Source: Anaerolineae bacterium (GTDB lineage: Bacteria > Chloroflexota > Anaerolineae > Aggregatilineales > Aggregatilineaceae). Taken from it: a stretch of DNA of 33,114 nucleotides. The position numbers were made by a program, and so were the translations under genes. Where the stretch lies: NCBI GenBank assembly GCA_023382715.1, contig JAHDWP010000035.1:1-33114 (forward strand), written 5' to 3'. Shown in pieces: positions 15,761-22,144 of this stretch (positions within the stretch are counted from its first letter, which is position 1; every line of letters starts with the position of its first letter). The notes beneath the pieces are model-generated. The model ran no database searches. It was not told where the DNA came from and saw nothing but the letters and a program-made list of their open reading frames with translations.

Positions 15761-15777
15761 TGTTCTGTGTTAGAACA
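15761..15777. promoter_or_regulatory. Palindrome TGTTCT-N5-AGAACA, possible operator
   Basis: This perfect 6-bp inverted repeat sits about 25 bp upstream of a TACAAT -10-like box (15730-15735, minus) for the BON-domain gene. A second hairpin, CTGCCA-TGCTC-TGGCAG, begins at 15778. A repressor or activator site is possible. It does not match the LexA box of Gram-positive bacteria, which has the half-sites in the opposite order. Confidence 0.35.
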
Positions 15778-15892
15778 CTGCCATGCTCTGGCAGCGGGCG
15801 CGCGCAACATCTGCCAGATCGGGGCGTTATTCTGCTGCGCCCTGGTGGACCTCGCTCCCCGCGCAGAGCCGAAAGCGGGTTAGGAAGCTAAG

Positions 15893-16002
15893 CCTCACCG
15901 CAGAGGGGAGACAGGTGAAGAACTCTCTAGGGCCTTTCTCTGTGTTCTCTGCGCCTCTGCGGTTCAAGCATTTCGCCCCCATTGTGAAATGCACCCCCTG
16001 GC
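15893..16002. repeat. Dispersed hairpin repeat, family R, copy 2
   Basis: ACCGCAGAGG (15897-15906) pairs with CCTCTGCGGT (15954-15963), and the tail TTCGCCCCCATTGTGAAATG matches the tail of the copy at 2568-2665. The two copies share layout and tail but differ in the hairpin arms, which look mutated in compensating fashion. Confidence 0.65.
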
Positions 16003-16036
16003 GGCAGGGCACTGTGCGCGCGCGCCCGCCGTCGGG

Positions 16037-16042
16037 TATAAT
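16037..16042 (+). promoter_or_regulatory. Consensus -10 box upstream of the LSDAT gene
   Basis: TATAAT matches the sigma70 -10 consensus exactly. No good -35 box is seen 16-18 nt upstream. Transcription would start near 16049, allowing ATG codons 16062, 16077 or 16089. Confidence 0.5.
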
Positions 16043-16076
16043 GCGGGCAGAGTGGCGCGTCATGTGGGTGGGGAGA

Positions 16077-16814
16077 ATGCGCGAGGACATGGCGGCAAAC
16101 CAACCGTTCGCGATCTCTTTCGGCGAGCGCCAGGCGACAGCCATCCGCGTGGAGTCGGGCGAGCTGCCAGAGCGCGTCCTGCCCATGTTGGCGCTCCCTC
16201 CCTATCGCGGCGCGATCGTCGTGCACGGCGGCGCGAGCGCCCTGGAAGCGGCGGCCATGGCCCCCGTGCGCGCGTTCTTCGCCGAGGGGGTGGTGCCGCT
16301 GGCCGAGGAGTACCGTCTGCTGGTGGCCGACGGCGCGACTCAGACGGGCGTGGCCCGCCTGGCCGGCCAGGCGCGCGCCGCTGCCGGGGCAACCTTTCCG
16401 CTGGTGGGCGTGGCCCCACACCGCTATGCCACCTATCCCGGCGGGCCGTCCCCCGCCAGGGAGCGCTTTGCCCTCAACCCCGATCACTCGCATTTCGTCC
16501 TGGTGGAAGGCGGCGGGTTCGGCGTGGAGTCGGAGTTCCTGGTTGGGCTGCTGCGCGGGGCGGGCGTGCCGGGGCTGGCGCTGATCGTCAACGGCGGGAA
16601 GATCGTCCTGGCGGAAGCGCGCGCGCAGGCCGGGCAGCGCAACCCGATCGTCATCGTGCGCGGGTCGGGGCGCGTCGCCGACCGTCTGGCCGACTCGACC
16701 AGCGCCGAGCGGCGGACGTTGCCGCCGGGTACCCGCCTGTACGTGACCGACATCCGCGCGCCCCTGGCGTTCCGCGCGCTGGCGCTGCGCTTGCTGGCGC
16801 TGCCCGCGCCCTAG
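16077..16814 (+). CDS. LSDAT-type SLOG domain protein (prokaryotic relative of the TRPM N-domain)
   Basis: This 245-residue single-domain protein matches, by pattern, the prokaryotic LSDAT family of the SLOG (Rossmann-like nucleotide-binding) superfamily. The N-terminal strand is ISFGERQATAIRVES. A glycine-rich nucleotide loop follows (AIVVHGGASALE), then LVADGATQTGVARL, the paired LNPDHSHFVLVEGGGFGVES (Asp/His plus Glu), and LIVNGGKI before a basic C-terminal half. SLOG domains bind or process nucleotide-derived ligands such as ADP-ribose. A sensing role is inferred from the family and not demonstrated for this form. In-frame ATGs at 16062 and 16089 are alternatives. It converges with the thioredoxin gene 51 nt downstream. 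Confidence 0.75.
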   Translation: MREDMAANQPFAISFGERQATAIRVESGELPERVLPMLALPPYRGAIVVHGGASALEAAAMAPVRAFFAEGVVPLAEEYRLLVADGATQTGVARLAGQARAAAGATFPLVGVAPHRYATYPGGPSPARERFALNPDHSHFVLVEGGGFGVESEFLVGLLRGAGVPGLALIVNGGKIVLAEARAQAGQRNPIVIVRGSGRVADRLADSTSAERRTLPPGTRLYVTDIRAPLAFRALALRLLALPAP

Positions 16815-16815
16815 C

Positions 16816-16836
16816 AAAAACAGGCGCATCCGCGCC
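16816..16836 (-). terminator. Intrinsic terminator of the DUF4395-thioredoxin operon
   Basis: Read on the minus strand, GGCGC-GGAT-GCGCC is followed by TGTTTTT. This is a compact hairpin with a U-tract about 30 nt after the thioredoxin stop codon. It reaches almost to the LSDAT stop codon on the other strand. Confidence 0.7.
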
Positions 16837-16865
16837 CGTCTCCCGGCGATCTGTTGAGCTGCGCG

Positions 16866-17270
16866 CTACAACTGCCGCAACTGGCCGCGCAATGTCTCCA
16901 GCCCGGCGACGCCCGTGTTCATGGCGCGTGGGCGACCCTCCCCGTCCAGCACGAAAGTCGTCGGGACGCTGAGCACGCCCCAGCGCCGCGCCGCGTCGAG
17001 CTGCTCTGCGGCGTTGACCTCGATGACCTGCACCCGGTCACCCAGCTCGGCCAGCAGGCGCTGGATCGCCGGGCGCTGGCGGGTGCGGCAGGGCGCGCAG
17101 GCGGGCGTGGTGAAGTAGAGGATGGCTGGGACACCAGGGCGCAGCGCAGCCAGCAGCGGGTCTGCCGGGGCGATGCGCACGGCGCGGGCAAGCTGCCCAC
17201 GCCGCAGCAACCGGAAACCCAGGGTCAGCAGCGCGGCGAAAGCCAGGACGATCAGCAGGCGCTCGATCAT
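16866..17270 (-). CDS. Membrane-anchored thioredoxin-like protein
   Basis: This 134-residue protein has an uncleaved N-terminal hydrophobic anchor (residues 4-21, LLIVLAFAALLTLGF) and a thioredoxin fold. The active site is CAPC at 58-61 in ILYFTTPACAPCR, and the cis-proline is in VPTTFVLDG. It should exchange thiols and disulfides at the outer face of the membrane. It overlaps the upstream DUF4395 gene by ATGA, so the two are translationally coupled. DUF4395 membrane proteins, which also carry a CxxC, are often found beside thioredoxins, and electron transfer between the pair is a reasonable inference. The start is fixed by the overlap. Confidence 0.88.
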   Translation of the reverse strand: MIERLLIVLAFAALLTLGFRLLRRGQLARAVRIAPADPLLAALRPGVPAILYFTTPACAPCRTRQRPAIQRLLAELGDRVQVIEVNAAEQLDAARRWGVLSVPTTFVLDGEGRPRAMNTGVAGLETLRGQLRQL

Positions 17271-17725
17271 CGCGTCATCTCGACCGGCGCGCGGTCAAAG
17301 CCGGGCACGCCCAGCCGGTGCAGCCAGTAGTACAGGGTGCAGCCGGCGCACCAGCCAGCGAATAGATTCAAGCTCGCCAGGACGATCACCAGCCCGATCA
17401 GCCCCCAGCCGGGCACGGTCAGCCCGGCGACCAACGCCAGCGATCCGGCAGCGACGACCACGCCGCCCACCAGTTGGGCGAAGCGGTGCGGCTCTGGGTT
17501 GTCGGCGATCGCCTGGGGGCGAGCCAGACCGGCGGGCAGCAGCAGGTGTCGGTAGAGGCGCGAGAACAGGCCCAGCGACGGCGCAGCAGCCGAAATGAGC
17601 ATCACGGCGGCGGTGAAAGCGGCCAGCCCTGGTGCGTCCAGCACGAAGGCCAGCGCCAGCAGGACGATGGTGAACGCCTGGTTGGTGCGTATCTGGTTGT
17701 GGTCAACGCGGCGCTCGGCAGTCAT
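17267..17725 (-). CDS. DUF4395 family membrane protein
   Basis: This 152-residue protein has about four hydrophobic helices (FTIVLLALAFVLD, FTAAVMLISAAAP, VVVAAGSLALVAGL, LIGLVIVLASLNLF) and the family's cysteine pair in NLFAGWCAGCTLYYWL. The opening DHNQIRTNQAFT also fits DUF4395. The ATG at 17725 is chosen because GGAGGA lies about 5 nt upstream; an extension to 17818 lacks support. It is the first gene of a two-gene operon with the thioredoxin downstream. Transcription probably starts near 17984, giving an unusually long leader of about 260 nt with a Fur-type box near its 5' end. Function is not established; a role in membrane thiol redox exchange is inferred. Confidence 0.85.
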   Translation of the reverse strand: MTAERRVDHNQIRTNQAFTIVLLALAFVLDAPGLAAFTAAVMLISAAAPSLGLFSRLYRHLLLPAGLARPQAIADNPEPHRFAQLVGGVVVAAGSLALVAGLTVPGWGLIGLVIVLASLNLFAGWCAGCTLYYWLHRLGVPGFDRAPVEMTR

Positions 17726-17902
17726 GAAGTCCTCCTTGATGCAGCGCGGCCAGTGACATAACAAGGCCAACGGGCAGCAAAACGCGGCAGCTCCCGAACA
17801 GAGGCGCACAGCGAACATAGTCGCCGTGCCGGGGACGCTGCCGCGCGGTTCAGCCGTTGGCCTGAGATGATGCGGCGTATGGCCGATCTGAAGCCGTGCG
17901 CG

Positions 17903-17947
17903 CTAGCGCCCCCGCCTCAGACAGGTACAGAGTCGGATAGTCAGCAT
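17903..17947 (-). CDS. Possible 14-residue leader peptide with two Cys codons
   Basis: An ATG 37 nt into the predicted DUF4395 transcript opens the frame MLTIRLCTCLRRGR and stops at TAG. A weak SD (ACAGGT) lies 5-6 nt upstream. Cysteine-bearing leader peptides regulate thiol genes in some actinobacteria, which makes this worth recording. It may also be a chance frame; no terminator hairpin was identified after it. Confidence 0.25.
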   Translation of the reverse strand: MLTIRLCTCLRRGR

Positions 17948-17958
17948 GGGATACCTGT

Positions 17959-17977
17959 ATTGCGAATCATTCGCAAT
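17959..17977 (-). promoter_or_regulatory. Fur-family operator
   Basis: ATTGCGAA-TCA-TTCGCAAT is a perfect palindrome. Its core TGCGAAT-C-ATTCGCA has the 7-1-7 geometry of Fur-type boxes (consensus TGATAAT-N-ATTATCA). It covers about +8 to +26 of the transcript from the promoter at 17991-18019, a position suited to repression. Whether Fur, Zur, Mur or PerR binds cannot be told from sequence. Confidence 0.7.
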
Positions 17978-17990
17978 CTCGTTTACGTAG

Positions 17991-18019
17991 ATTGTAGGTA
18001 AATTATCCGGCCATGTCAA
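17991..18019 (-). promoter_or_regulatory. Near-consensus promoter of the DUF4395-thioredoxin operon
   Basis: On the minus strand, TTGACA (18019-18014), a 17-nt spacer and TACAAT (17996-17991) form an almost perfect sigma70 promoter. The start site should be near 17984, just before the Fur-type palindrome. Confidence 0.8.
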
Positions 18020-18118
18020 CGCCCGCTGAAGCATCTTGGCAGGATGAGCGTGTTGTCCGCGCACAAGACAGCCTTCGGAAGTCTGTTATCCTGCCAGCGC
18101 ACACTCGATCACCGCAGC

Positions 18119-18264
18119 GGGTGTGTGCAACGGTTGACAGTGACTCGCCGGGCGCAGAGCATGGACCTCACCCCCGCGCGGCGCGTCAGCGCCGAGCGGG
18201 GGTGAGGTCAAAGGCGGCGCAGCAGCGCAGTGCCCCTACCGCCTGACAGGTTTTGCACGCACCC
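18119..18264. mobile_element. MITE-like element, family F, full copy
   Basis: This element of about 146 bp ends in imperfect inverted repeats: GGGTGTGTGCAACGGTTGAC on the left and, reverse-complemented, GGGTGCGTGCAAAACCTGTC on the right. Inside is a very stable hairpin (18164-18209) with 14-bp perfect arms GACCTCACCCCCGC and GCGGGGGTGAGGTC. Part copies lie at 20934-21037 and 30828-30862. It encodes nothing and lies downstream of the GNAT gene ending at 18323, where the hairpin might also stop transcription. Confidence 0.65.
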
Positions 18265-18322
18265 GCGAACGGAACTCCCAGGGCCAAGCGCGGCAATACA
18301 TCTTGCGGTCTGGCATCCCCAC

Positions 18323-19267
18323 TCACAGCATCCGGCTGTAGAGGTACTGCGCCGCCCCTTCGCGCTTGAAGTCCATTTCCAGCAGGGGCAGGGTGAAGTC
18401 CCAGGCGAAAGAGGCGATCTCGCTGTAGTCGTGGCGCTGCGCCCAGTCGCACAGCGCCATGATCAGCAGGCCCTTGACCGGGCGCTTGCTCCACACAAAG
18501 GCGTGCACCCGCGCAGGAAGGTCGCGGTCCTGCTGCATCAGCGCGTAAGCCTCGTGCCCGGTGACCAGGATGTGCAGCCGGTCGTTCTGCGTCTCGACGA
18601 TCTCCGGCACGCTGTTCCAGAAGCCGGGCGGCAGCCGATCCCATTCCTGGCGGGCGTTCTGGTAACGGCCCAGCGGCATGTGCCAGCCCTCGATCTGCGC
18701 CGGGTCGAAGGACTTGAGGTCACTCGCCTGGTAGAAAACACGCCCCTCGCGAGCGGGCAGGACGATCTGCTGCCCGCTGTGAGCGCGGCTGAAGCGGTGA
18801 TGCTCAAGCAGGGGGGCCTGCGCTTCCCCGTCGGCAACCGTCAGCCGCTTGCAGCGGATCGCTTCGCCGAGCTGCTGGATGTAGGTCAGCAGGGCGCTGC
18901 TCACCCCGGCGTCAGCATAATCAGGGTGGACGGTCAGCTTGGAGATGTTGACGTGATAGCCGAACGGCTCTGGCTCGCGCCCGATGAAAATCTCGGCCTC
19001 TGCGCCAACTCGCCCGTCTACTTCGGCGACGAGCGGGAAGCCGTCGCTGCCGCGCAGCAGGTTGGCCAGGTGGACGGCGCACATTTCGACACTGGCCCAG
19101 GGACCGCCGACCAGCCAGCGCTCGAAAAGGATGAGATCATCGTACTCTGCTGGCACCGTTTCGCCGGACGGCTGGCGGCGTGTCCAGGTAGAGATGGTCG
19201 CGTTGTGCAGGGCGGTGATGCTGGCTGCGTCGGCCAGCGTGGCCTGTCGCACGGTGATTTGAGACAT
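18323..19267 (-). CDS. GNAT-superfamily N-acetyltransferase, two-domain
   Basis: This 314-residue protein has an N-terminal acetyltransferase domain beginning ITVRQATLADAASITALHN, with the acetyl-CoA core strand in VNISKLTVHPDYADAGVSSALL (residues about 100-125). The second half (FDPAQIEGWHMPLGRYQ to the end) looks like a second, degenerate GNAT-like unit. Here the usual Q/RxxGxG/A pyrophosphate loop is poorly kept (ADAGVSSA), so activity is uncertain. AAAGGA lies 8 nt before ATG 19267, which is therefore preferred over the upstream in-frame start at 19318. The acceptor is unknown. Confidence 0.75.
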   Translation of the reverse strand: MSQITVRQATLADAASITALHNATISTWTRRQPSGETVPAEYDDLILFERWLVGGPWASVEMCAVHLANLLRGSDGFPLVAEVDGRVGAEAEIFIGREPEPFGYHVNISKLTVHPDYADAGVSSALLTYIQQLGEAIRCKRLTVADGEAQAPLLEHHRFSRAHSGQQIVLPAREGRVFYQASDLKSFDPAQIEGWHMPLGRYQNARQEWDRLPPGFWNSVPEIVETQNDRLHILVTGHEAYALMQQDRDLPARVHAFVWSKRPVKGLLIMALCDWAQRHDYSEIASFAWDFTLPLLEMDFKREGAAQYLYSRML

Positions 19268-19341
19268 GCGCTCGTTCCTTTGGATGGAACATCTAGCGAT
19301 CAACGGGGGCGCAAGCATTCACGCCCGGCAGTGTAAAGCTG

Positions 19342-19374
19342 GTCAGAGATCAGTTGCCGGTTGTCAGTGATCAG
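19342..19374 (+). repeat. Short direct repeat GTCAGWGATCAG
   Basis: GTCAGAGATCAG (19342-19353) and GTCAGTGATCAG (19363-19374) repeat with a 21-nt period in the gap between two GNAT genes. No function is apparent. Confidence 0.5.
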
Positions 19375-19398
19375 CGAATAGAGCACCTGCCGATCGCT

Positions 19399-19544
19399 GC
19401 AAGACCCTCTGAGAAGCTGTTTATCCCCCACCCCAGGCCTTCCCCCCACGCTGCGCAGAGGAAGGGGCATAGTGGGTGCCCTCGTGGGGGAAGGGCCGGG
19501 AATGGGGGGCAAAGGCGGGCGCGCGACTTCTCGAACGGCCTCTG
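19399..19544. mobile_element. MITE-like element, family A, copy 2
   Basis: The ends match copy 1: left GCAAGACCCTCTGAGAAGCT, right GACTTCTCGAACGGCCTCTG. The interior has the same paired C-tract and G-tract arms (GTGGGGGAAGGGCCGG). It fills most of the 309-nt gap between the two GNAT genes, in which no gene is seen. Confidence 0.65.
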
Positions 19545-19576
19545 AACCAGCCACCAACCACCAACACCCTCTGCAA

Positions 19577-20857
19577 CTACAACAGATCAGCCAGCCCGAT
19601 CTTGGGATCGCGCCGGGGAAAGAGCACGCGCAGCAGGTCAGCGTGCCGCTCGTTGTAACCCATCGCCAGGTTGTCAATGCCGTACCAGCCGGTGAACAGC
19701 CGCAAAAGCGACGTGGAAGGTACCTCCAGCTCGACAACTTCCGGCTCGCCCATGCCCAGGAAAACCTCCGCCTGCTCGTGCTCGGTGATGACCACCAGGC
19801 GGTAGGGGCGTGGGGCGAAACGGCTGTTGAGCCGGCGCGATTCGAGCGTTGGCTCCAGCATGTAGAAAGCCAGCGCCAGGTTGTGCAGGCGCAGCAGCGC
19901 CGCCCCCGTGAAATGGCGCAGCCGAGCGCCGCGTACCAGGGCGTGCTGCATAAAGGCGCTCTGCGGGTGAACGAACAGGCCGATGCGCTCGACGTTGAGC
20001 GTTTGGGCTGTATGCGCGATCTGCGCCAGCAGCGCCTCCACCGCGTCCGGGTGATCGCCCGCTGCCTCGATGACGTTGAAGCGCGTGGCATTGGCGTCGC
20101 GAAAGACGTTTACCGGCCCCTGGCTGATCAGGCGTGCATAGGCCACCAGCCGCCCTTCAATCTCGGCGACCAGGAAATCATCCGGGTCGTTGCGGCCCGT
20201 GCGCGTCAGGTGCTCGATCTGCCAGGTCCACAGCTCTTCATCGCGGGCCAGGCAGTAGTGCCCGCACGCGCACGCCTCGTTATAGAGCGCCTGGACGGCG
20301 GGCAGATCGTCGCTGTAGTAGCGCCGCACGGTCACTGAGCTGCTGCGCGCGCCCAGCCGGTCGCCCATGCGCCGCTCGTAACTGTGCGCGGCGTTCCACG
20401 AGCCTGCCCCCAGCGCCTGCTCCAGGCTGATCTCCGACTCGAAATTGGTCAGGTAGAGGCCCACCGCGTACTCGTACAGCGACGCCTCGAAGAGCAGTGG
20501 GGCGCCGAAGGTCAGGCCTAGCGCGAACTCGCGCTCAGTCATGCGCCGGTGCAGCGCCTCCAGCAGCGCCTCCTCATAGCCGCGCCCCTGGTATGGCTCC
20601 AGGACGCTGAGCAGGCTGATCTCAGCGGTGGGCAGCGGGCTTTCCCCGATCTGGAACAGGCGCGGGACGAGATTCGCGTGCGCGGCGATCTCGCCGGGGC
20701 GATCGCCATCAATCACAAAGCAGTCCGCCGGGTCGAAGTTGGGCAGCATACCGTACCAGGTCGCCACCTGCTCGTACTCGTCCGGCCCATAGGCCAGGCG
20801 AACGTGGTCCAGGATGGCATCGCGCTCTTCCGGCCAGCGGATCGTGCGAACAGTCAT
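19577..20857 (-). CDS. GNAT acetyltransferase with SCP2/Eis-like C-terminus
   Basis: This 426-residue protein has an N-terminal GNAT domain with the acetyl-CoA loop in SVLEPYQGRGYEEALLEAL (Q/RxxGxG/A kept as QGRGYE). A second GNAT-like domain starts at SSSVTVRRYYSDDLPAVQAL. A C-terminal region ends in LLRLFTGWYGIDNL and resembles the sterol-carrier-like domain of Eis-type acetyltransferases. Substrate is unknown. Start ATG 20857 has GGGGGA close upstream, and a TATAAT box lies 47 nt before it on the minus strand. It runs divergently from the PRPP synthetase gene. Confidence 0.75.
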   Translation of the reverse strand: MTVRTIRWPEERDAILDHVRLAYGPDEYEQVATWYGMLPNFDPADCFVIDGDRPGEIAAHANLVPRLFQIGESPLPTAEISLLSVLEPYQGRGYEEALLEALHRRMTEREFALGLTFGAPLLFEASLYEYAVGLYLTNFESEISLEQALGAGSWNAAHSYERRMGDRLGARSSSVTVRRYYSDDLPAVQALYNEACACGHYCLARDEELWTWQIEHLTRTGRNDPDDFLVAEIEGRLVAYARLISQGPVNVFRDANATRFNVIEAAGDHPDAVEALLAQIAHTAQTLNVERIGLFVHPQSAFMQHALVRGARLRHFTGAALLRLHNLALAFYMLEPTLESRRLNSRFAPRPYRLVVITEHEQAEVFLGMGEPEVVELEVPSTSLLRLFTGWYGIDNLAMGYNERHADLLRVLFPRRDPKIGLADLL

Positions 20858-20903
20858 GGTATCCCCCGGTAGCCCTCTTCAATGCGACTGTGCCTGATCA
20901 GCG

Positions 20904-20909
20904 ATTATA
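20904..20909 (-). promoter_or_regulatory. Consensus -10 box for the GNAT gene
   Basis: TATAAT on the minus strand places a start site near 20897 and a 40-nt leader before ATG 20857. No good -35 is present. Confidence 0.45.
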
Positions 20910-20933
20910 CTCCAGCGATGACAGGGCGCTACC

Positions 20934-21037
20934 GGGGTGGGCGCATACAGGTGCGGGGGCAGGCCAAGCGCAGCGCGGCTGGGGGTGGGGTCGCTGCCCT
21001 GCGCCCGGCGAGTCACTGTCAGCCTTTGCACGCACCC
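20934..21037. repeat. Family F repeat, second copy
   Basis: From 20981 to 21037 the sequence closely matches the reverse complement of 18119-18175 (shared GCGCCCGGCGAGTCACTGTC and TTTGCACGCACCC). The left part, 20934-20980, is diverged. It lies in the GNAT/prs divergent gap. Confidence 0.55.
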
Positions 21038-21052
21038 TTCCTCTCCGGCCCC

Positions 21053-21080
21053 TTGCGCATTTATCGCCAGACGGTAAAGT
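21053..21080 (+). promoter_or_regulatory. Possible prs promoter
   Basis: TTGCGC (21053-21058), a 16-nt spacer and TAAAGT (21075-21080) lie 45 nt before the TTG start codon, directly after the family F repeat. Confidence 0.4.
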
Positions 21081-21124
21081 TAGGAGCAGGCAGGAATGCC
21101 GCTCAGCATCGAAGGAGGACGAGC

Positions 21125-22114
21125 TTGGCCGCCGATGATCTGTTCATCTTCTCTGGAACGTCGAACGAGCCGCTGGCGCGGCGCATCTGCGACTATCTTG
21201 GCGTTCCACTGCGCCCGACCAGCATTCGCCGCTTCAGTCATGGCACGCTGCGCATCCAGCTTGGCCAGAGCGTGCGCAACAAGGATGTCTACATTGTCCA
21301 GTCGCTCACCCGGCCTGTGCATCGGCACCTCATGCAGATGCTGATGATGATTGACATCGCCCGACATGGCGACGCCCGGCGGGTCACGGCGGTCATCCCC
21401 TATTTCGCCTATGGGCGGTCGGACAAGAAGGACGCGCCGCGCATCAGCATCACGGCCAAGCTGGTCGCGCAGCTTATCGAGGCGGCGGGCGCCGACCGCG
21501 TGATCGCCATGACGCTGCACTCGCCCCAGGTGCACGGCTTCTTCGATGTCCCGCTCGATCACCTGACCAGCCTGCGCGTGCTGGTGGATCACTTCAAGAA
21601 GGAAGACCTGACCGATACGGCCATCGTCTCGCCCGATGTGGGTTACGCCAAGCCGGCTTCTAAGCTGGCCGCGGCCCTGGGGCTGCCGCTGGCGATTGGC
21701 ACCAAGATTCGCCTGACAGACACCGAGGTTGAGATCAGCTCGGTGCTGGGCACGGGGGCATCGGCGCGCCGCGCGATCATCGTGGACGACGAGATCGCCA
21801 CCGGCGCGACGATGATCGAGATGATGAGCGTGCTGCGCGAGAATGGCACGGCGGAGTTCTGCCTGGCCTGCACGCACGGCCTGTTCACCGGCAACGCCAT
21901 CGAGCACCTGAACGCGCAGGAAGACATCGGCCAGATCGTGTGTACGGACACCGTCTACGCGCCGCATGCCGAAGAGGGACTGGCCCGGCTGACCAATCTC
22001 TCGGTTGCCTCGGTGCTGGGCGATGCCATCCTGTGCAACCACGAGGGGCGCTCGGTTGGGGCTTTGTTCACCTTCTGGGAGGAAGGCGTCCCCGACGATA
22101 GCTCGCTGGGCTAA
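21125..22114 (+). CDS. prs: Ribose-phosphate pyrophosphokinase (PRPP synthetase)
   Basis: This 329-residue enzyme makes phosphoribosyl pyrophosphate from ribose 5-phosphate and ATP for nucleotide, histidine and tryptophan synthesis. Family motifs are in order: LFIFSGTSNEPLARRI, FSHGTLRIQLGQSVRNKDVY, VIPYFAYGRSDKKD, TLHSPQVHGFFDVPLDHL, the SPDVGYAKPASKLAAAL segment and the PRPP loop IIVDDEIATGATM. The flexible catalytic stretch reads DKKDAPRISITAK where many enzymes have RQDRK. SPDVGYAK replaces the usual SPDxGG, so this is a diverged member. Translation starts at TTG 21125: AAGGAGGA (21112-21119) sits 5-6 nt upstream, and the family's N-terminus begins right there. Confidence 0.9.
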   Translation: MAADDLFIFSGTSNEPLARRICDYLGVPLRPTSIRRFSHGTLRIQLGQSVRNKDVYIVQSLTRPVHRHLMQMLMMIDIARHGDARRVTAVIPYFAYGRSDKKDAPRISITAKLVAQLIEAAGADRVIAMTLHSPQVHGFFDVPLDHLTSLRVLVDHFKKEDLTDTAIVSPDVGYAKPASKLAAALGLPLAIGTKIRLTDTEVEISSVLGTGASARRAIIVDDEIATGATMIEMMSVLRENGTAEFCLACTHGLFTGNAIEHLNAQEDIGQIVCTDTVYAPHAEEGLARLTNLSVASVLGDAILCNHEGRSVGALFTFWEEGVPDDSSLG

Positions 22115-22144
22115 GCGCACACTACGACAGACTGGCTGCACCCT

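Noticed and set aside
15761-15777. LexA/SOS box
   Set aside because: The half-sites are in the reverse order (GTTC...GAAC instead of GAAC...GTTC) and no SOS gene is adjacent.
18013-18246. A 77-codon plus-strand frame near the Fur-type box
   Set aside because: It overlaps the minus-strand promoter and the MITE-like element, and lacks an SD and recognisable domain.
20882-22114. PRPP synthetase starting at 20882
   Set aside because: The extra 81 codons run through a repeat and match no family sequence; the strong SD places the start at TTG 21125.
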